The position numbers and the translations under genes are program-made. Positions 58,107 through 64,000 of a stretch of DNA of 64,000 bases are shown here, piece by piece. Numbering within the stretch: position 1 is the first letter of the stretch; each line of letters begins with the position of its first letter. The notes under the pieces were generated by a model, which searched no databases, had not been told where the DNA came from, and saw only the letters and a program-made list of their open reading frames with translations. Where the stretch lies: assembly GCF_020164555.1 (NCBI RefSeq), contig NZ_JAIQZB010000001.1, positions 186,001 through 250,000 of the forward strand, written 5' to 3'. The stretch comes from Salegentibacter lacus. GTDB lineage: Bacteria; Bacteroidota; Bacteroidia; Flavobacteriales; Flavobacteriaceae.

Positions 58107-59382
58107 AAATCTGTTTTAAAAGAGCATAATAAGCCTGGTAGTTAGAATATTCAGAAAAATCCTGATTTTTAAAAATAGCCTTAAAGCTACCTCCTACTTT
58201 TTTCACTTCACTTAGCATTTTATCAACATCGCTGGTTAATTGCCCAAATTCTGTATGTTCAACGATGTTTGAGTTAAATACGTAAGGATGAATTTTTAAA
58301 GCAAGCGTAGATTCGGTATTGATATCGTAAAATAAAAAAGGACTACAGGTCCCTGCCCTAAAACCGGCAGTTTCAGGATATCCCATAGAATAATCCTGTG
58401 GAATTTCCAGCTCTGACAAGAAGTTATAAAATTCAGGGATATTCAAATTATATTTTACATTAATTACACTTTCAAGAGGTGTATGCACCGTATTTTCCAT
58501 GCGAAGTTTTTCTTTTCGCAAGGTTTTAAAATTTGCATAAGCAAAATATCCCGGTATTAAACCCACCTTAGCATAATCTCCCACATATTTAATAATGGAA
58601 CGATAGGGATTGCGGTTATAGTTAATATTGCGATCGTAAATAGAAAAATCGCTCAACTGAAACATAAAAAGCAACGATACTTTATATTCTTTAATAAAAG
58701 CAATAAGATCTTCAAAGATATTTATCGGATCTTTTTTTAACCGCATCACCACCTGAATACGATCAAAAACTTTATTGAACTGGAGTTTTATTATATCTAA
58801 GTGCATCCCGGCCAAACTGCGCAAAAACCCTTTATTCTGAAAATTAAAAACGTGCTCTACGGCAATAACAGCTTTGGTATGGAATTCCCGGTTTGCAAGG
58901 GAGATCTCGGGAAATCTTTCAAGAAGGATTTCCTTAAACTTATAGGCCCAGATATCTACCACCGGGGTTTTTAAAAAATCTTCCTGAAAGCCCACACTTT
59001 CTGAGGCCGGAAAACGACCTAAATCGTCTTTTACATGTGGTAAATATTCTTCGTACCTGCTTAACAAAAAGAAAGAAGCAGCAAAAATATCAAAAGGCAA
59101 AGCGCTATTTTCTGAAACAGGAAAAAAGCAATAGTTATCGCCCCAGGGTTGCACTTTAATATCTACTTCACTTAAACCCTGCTCGAGCAAAAGATCTACT
59201 TTTTGTACAAATAATTCATTTCCCAGGGCTTGCTTACCGTAAGAAAGTTTCATTCCCTCGTGAGCGATGAATTCTTCTATTTTGGTGGTAAATTTTATTG
59301 AAATTCCCAGAACATTTGTGCAAATATGTTTAAAAATATAAACTATTCGCGGGGTAATTTTCTGGGTATAAATTAGTAGCAT
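58093..59382 (-). CDS. polysaccharide-deacetylase-like protein (DUF7033 type)
   Basis: A 429-residue protein without signal peptide. The family pattern is ALPFDIFAASFFLLSRYEEY, FGRFPASESVGF-like (here GRFPASESVGFQEDFLKTPV) and VDIWAYKFKE. I recall this family in Flavobacteriia as polysaccharide deacetylase-like, often next to YjjG. The NodB His/Asp motifs cannot be placed with confidence, so activity is uncertain. Confidence 0.72.
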   Translation of the reverse strand: MLLIYTQKITPRIVYIFKHICTNVLGISIKFTTKIEEFIAHEGMKLSYGKQALGNELFVQKVDLLLEQGLSEVDIKVQPWGDNYCFFPVSENSALPFDIFAASFFLLSRYEEYLPHVKDDLGRFPASESVGFQEDFLKTPVVDIWAYKFKEILLERFPEISLANREFHTKAVIAVEHVFNFQNKGFLRSLAGMHLDIIKLQFNKVFDRIQVVMRLKKDPINIFEDLIAFIKEYKVSLLFMFQLSDFSIYDRNINYNRNPYRSIIKYVGDYAKVGLIPGYFAYANFKTLRKEKLRMENTVHTPLESVINVKYNLNIPEFYNFLSELEIPQDYSMGYPETAGFRAGTCSPFLFYDINTESTLALKIHPYVFNSNIVEHTEFGQLTSDVDKMLSEVKKVGGSFKAIFKNQDFSEYSNYQAYYALLKQIYEIK

Positions 59383-59391
59383 TTAATCTTT

Positions 59392-60093
59392 TTAAAGGAC
59401 GCCTTCGTCTGCAAAGCTAAAGTATGATTTTTCGGTTACAATAAGATGGTCTAGCACCTTTATATCTAAACTTTGGGCCGCTGTTTTAAGCTTTTGGGTA
59501 AGTTGTTTATCGGCTTCACTTGGCTTTAAAGTTCCTGAAGGATGGTTGTGTGCCAAAATTATAGATGTCGCGCCAACTTCAAGGGCTTTTCGTAAAGTGA
59601 TTCGCACATCTACAAGCGTCCCGGTAATTCCGCCTTTGCTGAGTTGTAATTGCTCGATAACTTTATTCGAATTATTGAGGTAAATAATCCAGAATTCTTC
59701 GTGATAGAGCTCACCAATTATAGGTTGCATCAACTCAAAAACCGAAGCGCTAGAAGTAATTTTCTTCTTCTCTAAGGCTTCCTCCGTTCTTCGGCGGCGA
59801 CCAAGCTCCATTGCAGCCACAATACTAACTGCCTTTGCCGGGCCTATTCCCTTAAATTCACAAAGTTTTTTTACTGAAAGTTTTCCCAGATCGCTAAGTT
59901 GATTTCCGGTGGATGCTAAAATGCGTTTACTTAATTGCACTGCAGATTCGTTGCGACTGCCAGAACCGATTAGGATAGCTATAAGTTCAGCATCGCTTAG
60001 GCTAACTTTCCCTTTTTGAAGGAGTTTTTCCCTGGGCCGATCGTCTTCTGCCCAGGATTTAATGCCAAAACCAATTTGATTTTCCTGCCCCAT
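59392..60093 (-). CDS. radC: DNA repair protein RadC (JAMM domain)
   Basis: A 233-residue RadC/YeeS protein. A helix-hairpin-helix (KGIGPAKA, 81-88) precedes the JAMM metalloprotease-like domain with HNHPSG (182-187) and Asp195. Despite the name, its function in repair is not established. It reads toward the deacetylase gene, 9 bases apart. Confidence 0.92.
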   Translation of the reverse strand: MGQENQIGFGIKSWAEDDRPREKLLQKGKVSLSDAELIAILIGSGSRNESAVQLSKRILASTGNQLSDLGKLSVKKLCEFKGIGPAKAVSIVAAMELGRRRRTEEALEKKKITSSASVFELMQPIIGELYHEEFWIIYLNNSNKVIEQLQLSKGGITGTLVDVRITLRKALEVGATSIILAHNHPSGTLKPSEADKQLTQKLKTAAQSLDIKVLDHLIVTEKSYFSFADEGVL

Positions 60094-60101
60094 AGTTTTA
60101 T

Positions 60102-60128
60102 AAAGATAAAAAATGATTCTTTATCTTT
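60102..60128 (-). terminator. weak AT-rich hairpin between mpl and radC
   Basis: AAAGATAAA (60102-60110) pairs with TTTATCTTT (60120-60128), loop 9. Its AT content makes it a weak terminator; a TATCTTTA-like radC -7 box lies within it. Confidence 0.35.
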
Positions 60129-60158
60129 TCAAAAACTATTTAAAATGAAGCCTTTAAC

Positions 60159-61511
60159 TTAAAATAAAACCTTCACTTCTTCAAGGTCTAAATTCCCAAA
60201 CGTGCCGCTAGTCATTAAAAGCAAAACAGAATTATTAAGATCTTTTGATTTTAGAATAGCTTGTAAAGCGGAAGTTTCAGAAACTACTTCCAGATCAATT
60301 TTATTAAAAGCCGTTTTTATTTCTTCAGCAGAAATAGCTTGCATTTGTTTTTGTGCAATAGCTTCGGGAGAATAGAAAACAATAGCTTCATCAGCTTTTA
60401 CTAAGGTATCTTTATACTGCTCGATAAACTCTGAATTCAGGCTACTAAAAGTGTGTAATTCTAAACAAGCTACTAATTTTTTATCGGGGTATTGCTCCTT
60501 TACAGCTTGGGTGCTGGCTTTTACTTTAGAAGGGCTATGTGCAAAATCTTTAAAAATTATTCCGTTATCTCCTTTAAAAATCATTTCTAACCTTCTACTG
60601 GCACCTTCAAATTCCATCATCGCTTCATAGAAATCGTCTTCATCAATTCCCATATGCTGGCAAATCCATTTTGCGCCGGCGAGGTTATTCATATTATGCT
60701 TTCCGAAGATTTCTAAAGGCATATCCCCTTCTGAAGTTTCCAGAATAGTTTCTCCGTCTTCTACGTGATATTCGGGGGTAAAATAAGGATGCTTTCTTAT
60801 TTGATTTTCGGTATTTTCAGCTAGATCTTTTAAGGTTTCATCTTCTTCATTATAAACCAGTATCCCACCTTTTACTATTGAACTTATAAAAACCTGAAAC
60901 TGCTCCACGTAGTTTTCAAAAGTGGGAAACACATTTATATGATCCCAGGCAATCCCGCTAAGCAAAGCAATATTAGGCTGATAGAGATGAAATTTAGGTC
61001 GAAGATCTATAGCCGAAGCGGGGTACTCATCCCCTTCAATCAGCATAAAATCATTTTCATCGGTTAATTTAATAGTATTTTCAATCCTTCTAACCGGAGC
61101 ACCAAGCATATAGTCAATTTCTTTGCCGTGGTAATGCATTACATGCAATATCATAGCCGTAATCGTAGTCTTTCCATGAGAACCTCCAATTACCACGCGG
61201 GTTTTCTCTTTAGAAAGTTCAAAAAGAAATTCAGGATAAGAATAAATTTTTAAGCCCAATTCTTCGGCTTTCTTCAACTCAGGATTATCTTTTTTGGCGT
61301 GCATTCCCAATACAACTGCATCCAGATCTTGTGTTACCCTTTCCGGAAACCAACCGAATTTCACGGGTAGTAAACCTACTTTCTCCAAAGCCGATTTGGA
61401 AGGTTCGTAGATAGCATCGTCGCTTCCGGTGATCTTATTTCCTTTCTTGTGCAACGCAACGGCAAGACTATGCATCGCGCTCCCGCCAATTGCTATAAAA
61501 TGAAGTTTCAT
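60159..61511 (-). CDS. mpl: UDP-MurNAc:L-Ala-gamma-D-Glu-mDAP ligase (Mpl)
   Basis: A 450-residue Mur ligase for cell-wall recycling: it joins recycled tripeptide to UDP-MurNAc. N-terminal HFIAIGGSAMHSLAVALHKK (Rossmann), ATP-binding GGSHGKTT (109-116), then IEGDEYPASAIDLRPKFHLY and HSPSKVKASTQAVKEQYPDK. Length and motif form separate it from MurC. A good -7 box lies upstream at 61567-61574. Confidence 0.9.
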   Translation of the reverse strand: MKLHFIAIGGSAMHSLAVALHKKGNKITGSDDAIYEPSKSALEKVGLLPVKFGWFPERVTQDLDAVVLGMHAKKDNPELKKAEELGLKIYSYPEFLFELSKEKTRVVIGGSHGKTTITAMILHVMHYHGKEIDYMLGAPVRRIENTIKLTDENDFMLIEGDEYPASAIDLRPKFHLYQPNIALLSGIAWDHINVFPTFENYVEQFQVFISSIVKGGILVYNEEDETLKDLAENTENQIRKHPYFTPEYHVEDGETILETSEGDMPLEIFGKHNMNNLAGAKWICQHMGIDEDDFYEAMMEFEGASRRLEMIFKGDNGIIFKDFAHSPSKVKASTQAVKEQYPDKKLVACLELHTFSSLNSEFIEQYKDTLVKADEAIVFYSPEAIAQKQMQAISAEEIKTAFNKIDLEVVSETSALQAILKSKDLNNSVLLLMTSGTFGNLDLEEVKVLF

Positions 61512-61566
61512 TAGATTCTATTTCGCGCCAGTTATTCTGGCAATTTCAAACTTTATTAACTTGCTG

Positions 61567-61574
61567 CAAATATA
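61567..61574 (-). promoter_or_regulatory. -7 box of mpl
   Basis: TATATTTG on the minus strand matches TAnnTTTG, about 55 bases before the mpl ATG; a TTTTC at -33 is imperfect. Confidence 0.5.
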
Positions 61575-61601
61575 GTTAAGACTTTAGGAAAAGCCTTTAG
61601 C

Positions 61602-62480
61602 CTACATCTCTAATATTTGCTGTTTGAGTTTTTCGGCCTCAGGAAAATTGAATTTATTAGCCAAAGCTTTATTTATATGCGATAAAGCTTTATCCTGGTT
61701 ATTTTGTCGAGCCTGAACTTGAGCAATATGATAATGTGCCCAGGCGGGAGATTTTAAATCTTTATAATTATAATTTTCAGCATATTCCTGGAGAAAATAA
61801 ATAGAGGCATCTGGCATTATTTTTAGAGCAGCAGCCCTCTCACCTAGTTCGTAATTTTGATAATTGCGTTCTACAAGTTTTTTATTATTTAGGGCTTGCT
61901 GCAGGGCATTCTTAATTGCATCTTCCATCAACTTATCGTTGCCTTCATATTTATGAATATAGGCTTCGGCTAAATGGGCATCCACCTTATTAATATTATG
62001 AAGTTCAGCCTTAAATTTCTCAGCTACATCTTTACCACCTCCAAGAATAGCGGGTAATTGCATATAAAGCTCCACCAAAACGCGACGAGCTTCCGCGTGG
62101 TTTTTATCCAATTCAGCAGCTTTATTTAGATAAGTTTTAATATCGCCTATCATTAACGCTGCTTTAAATTTAGAAATTTCCAGGGCTTTCATCCCCATAG
62201 CGCCACCAAGCTTAAAATTGTATTTTGGAGAATCAGGTTTGGTTTCCAGCAATTTTTCGTAATAGTTTATCGCATCATCCCACCTTTTTTCAAAACCGGC
62301 AATATCACCTAGATATTCTATGGCCTTTATATTATCCTGATGCTCTACAAAAACCTTCTTTGCTTTTTTTATTTGGTTTTCTTTAAGATATTTTTCCCCG
62401 GTTTCTATAGAAGATTGCGCACAAACCGGCGTCATAATGGAGAAGAAGATTATACTGAATATTAAGAATTTGTTAGTCAT
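61602..62480 (-). CDS. secreted TPR-repeat protein
   Basis: A 292-residue protein with a signal peptide (about 1-22, IIFFSIMTPVCAQ). It contains several TPR-like helix pairs (YYEKLLETKPDSPKYNFKLG, AYIHKYEGNDKLMEDAIKNA, LSHINKALANKFNFPEAEKL). It probably serves as a periplasmic or outer-membrane scaffold. It is divergent from the adhesin-like gene that begins at 62687. Confidence 0.8.
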   Translation of the reverse strand: MTNKFLIFSIIFFSIMTPVCAQSSIETGEKYLKENQIKKAKKVFVEHQDNIKAIEYLGDIAGFEKRWDDAINYYEKLLETKPDSPKYNFKLGGAMGMKALEISKFKAALMIGDIKTYLNKAAELDKNHAEARRVLVELYMQLPAILGGGKDVAEKFKAELHNINKVDAHLAEAYIHKYEGNDKLMEDAIKNALQQALNNKKLVERNYQNYELGERAAALKIMPDASIYFLQEYAENYNYKDLKSPAWAHYHIAQVQARQNNQDKALSHINKALANKFNFPEAEKLKQQILEM

Positions 62481-62686
62481 CCTATTAATTTTTTCATAAA
62501 TTTATCGCGAATATCGACCTAAAGCTGCAAGTATCGTTTAACAAAAATATATAGAACCAAAATAAATGGTAAAATTTGTTAAACTACTGCTTAGTTTAAC
62601 TCACAATGTTAAAAATTATTTTAATATTTGTGCTGCTAAAATTATTTTAAACCTAATACTAATAATTGAATTTTAACACCTAGCCT

Positions 62687-64000
62687 ATGCAAAATTTTAC
62701 TTTTGGGAGGAAGGGAACAAATTGGTTCCTTTTCGCCTTTGTATTGTTAATTGGAACCTTGCCTTCATTTGGGCAAGATTGCGCTACCGTCGGAGATGAC
62801 GACAATGACCCCAATAATGGGAATCAACAATCATTTTGTTACCTACAAACTGTAGAAGACATTGAAAGAACCGGAACGAACACCGCGATCTTTGAAACCG
62901 CTAACACTACGAATGACACGCAGCCAATATCTCCAGATGAGTTACTAACCAATGGCACTACCTATTTTGTAGGTAGTACCACCGAAGATTGTGACCGAGT
63001 AGCTGTAGAAGTTACTGTAACCGCCACAGATACTCCAGACAACACATTGTTTCCTGGACAAGATAACTTTACCATATCTCCTTGTATATCTTCCGGTTTT
63101 ACCGCTGATGATTTAGCTGGCATGTTCCCCAACCCTCAAACTGGCTACCTTATTGTAGTTTATACGTCTGAGTTTGGAAACGAAACTGCTGAAGGAGAAT
63201 TAGTGCCGAATGAAAGCTATTACGTAGGCCAAATACCTCTACTAGCAGAAGGACAATGCCCTTCGACTAGAGCCGCTGTAGGATATGATCCTACCGACGC
63301 TCCTGCTCCGATTGCGGAATCGGCTCAGATTTTTTGTGAAGGAGCAACAGTGGCAGATTTAGTTGCTGAAGGAACTGAGGAAAACACTCAAACCATTAGA
63401 TGGTATAGAAGTGCTACTTCAAATAGCCCTCTTGCTGATGATGTGGAATTAATTAACGGGGAAGATTACTTTGCTTCTCAAATAGTAAATGATCGTAACG
63501 ATCCTTTCCCTCCGTGTGAAACGGCTGCAGATGCAAGAGCTCAGGTAGTAGTTACTTTGGATGAGCCAGTAGTAATTAACACAGTAACTGCTGAAGTTTG
63601 CGTTGATGATATAATGGAAAACCCAGACGCTGAAGATTTTGAAGGATTTTTCTTAAATCTAATTGGAAATCCAGGAGCCGGAACTTTCGATCCTATTCCA
63701 GCGGACTTGGTTGCTCAATACGAAACTAATCCTATCGACACTTTCACTACTACATACACAATAGATGGTGAATGTGAAGCGATAACAGCTTCAGTAACTG
63801 TTTTGGACACAGAAACAGCCAACGCGGGAACATTTGACCCTATAACCTTAGATTGTGAAGCTGAGACATTCTATGATCTTACACAATTAAGCAATAACGA
63901 TTTCAATTACACCGAAGGTGGAACCTTCTCGGGTGAAGGGGTTGAAAACAACCAGTTTGACACTTCCAGTGCAGCTGGCGAATACACCATTACTTATACT
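62687..64000 (+). CDS. large secreted adhesin-like protein, N-terminal part (open at window end)
   Basis: An open frame runs from ATG 62687 to the last base: 438 codons with no stop. It starts QNFTFGRKGTNWFLFAFVLL, a signal peptide ending near IGTLPSFGQ. The rest is Asp/Thr/Glu-rich, acidic and low in Lys, with regularly spaced Cys and Ig/PKD-like modules, for example EVTVTATDTP, RWYRSATSNSPLADD, NAGTFDPITLDCEAE. The pattern fits large Bacteroidota surface adhesins that usually end in a type IX secretion signal; that end is outside the window. Confidence 0.8.
   Translation, partial: MQNFTFGRKGTNWFLFAFVLLIGTLPSFGQDCATVGDDDNDPNNGNQQSFCYLQTVEDIERTGTNTAIFETANTTNDTQPISPDELLTNGTTYFVGSTTEDCDRVAVEVTVTATDTPDNTLFPGQDNFTISPCISSGFTADDLAGMFPNPQTGYLIVVYTSEFGNETAEGELVPNESYYVGQIPLLAEGQCPSTRAAVGYDPTDAPAPIAESAQIFCEGATVADLVAEGTEENTQTIRWYRSATSNSPLADDVELINGEDYFASQIVNDRNDPFPPCETAADARAQVVVTLDEPVVINTVTAEVCVDDIMENPDAEDFEGFFLNLIGNPGAGTFDPIPADLVAQYETNPIDTFTTTYTIDGECEAITASVTVLDTETANAGTFDPITLDCEAETFYDLTQLSNNDFNYTEGGTFSGEGVENNQFDTSSAAGEYTITYT

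Overview
The window is a chromosomal segment of a Flavobacteriia bacterium (Bacteroidota), most like the marine Flavobacteriaceae around Gramella, Zunongwangia and Salegentibacter. The genus is inferred from remembered gene content and protein style, not from a search. Direct signs are gldB and gldC gliding genes, a SusC/SusD pair, promoters of the Bacteroidota type (TTTG, about 19-21 bases, TAnnTTTG), AT-rich DNA with weak Shine-Dalgarno signals, and an ECF sigma gene preceded by a GCAACC/CGTCTA-type promoter. No tRNA, rRNA, CRISPR array, prophage or insertion sequence was recognised.

Region 1 (1-9.6 kb): the end of an alpha/beta hydrolase, engB/ysxC, a small CxxC protein, gldC-gldB, nadE, a LuxR-type response regulator with Glu at the usual phospho-Asp position, and dnaG lacking zinc ligands. 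Next comes a leftward sigma factor / membrane protein / beta-barrel operon, then an RluF-like pseudouridine synthase. Region 2 (9.6-22 kb): mixed metabolism and membrane genes (VOC protein, AI-2E family permease, YkvA, folD, a four-helix-bundle IVP/Avd-like gene flanked by inverted short repeats, ffh, argS, MarC, an SDR/DUF2867 protein, a BCCT transporter). Region 3 (21-28.5 kb): two guanidino-group hydrolases, gltA, eno, two beta-barrel proteins and carA.

Region 4 (28.6-45.8 kb) is the translation supercluster, all leftward: rpsL-rpsG-fusA-rpsJ, a terminator-like hairpin, then rplC to infA, and a separately promoted rpmJ-rpsM-rpsK-rpsD-rpoA-rplQ. The hairpin between rpsJ and rplC could be an attenuator. 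S4, S14, L36 and DnaG all lack the cysteines used for zinc in other lineages.

Region 5 (46-51.6 kb) is a rightward SusC/SusD/SusE-like outer-membrane uptake operon with no degradative enzyme beside it. Region 6 (51.6-62.5 kb) holds a TrmH-family 2'-O-methyltransferase, a rhomboid protease, rarA, an uncharacterised envelope operon (lipoprotein, DUF5723 protein, secreted protein), a YjjG-like phosphatase, a polysaccharide-deacetylase-like protein, radC, mpl and a TPR protein. The window ends inside a large secreted, probably adhesin-like, protein that begins at 62687 and is still open at 64000.

Most of the window is conserved housekeeping sequence. The points most worth a second look are the IVP/Avd-like cassette, the zinc-less primase, the Asp-to-Glu response regulator, the hairpin inside the ribosomal gene cluster, the sigma/anti-sigma/barrel operon and the open-ended adhesin.
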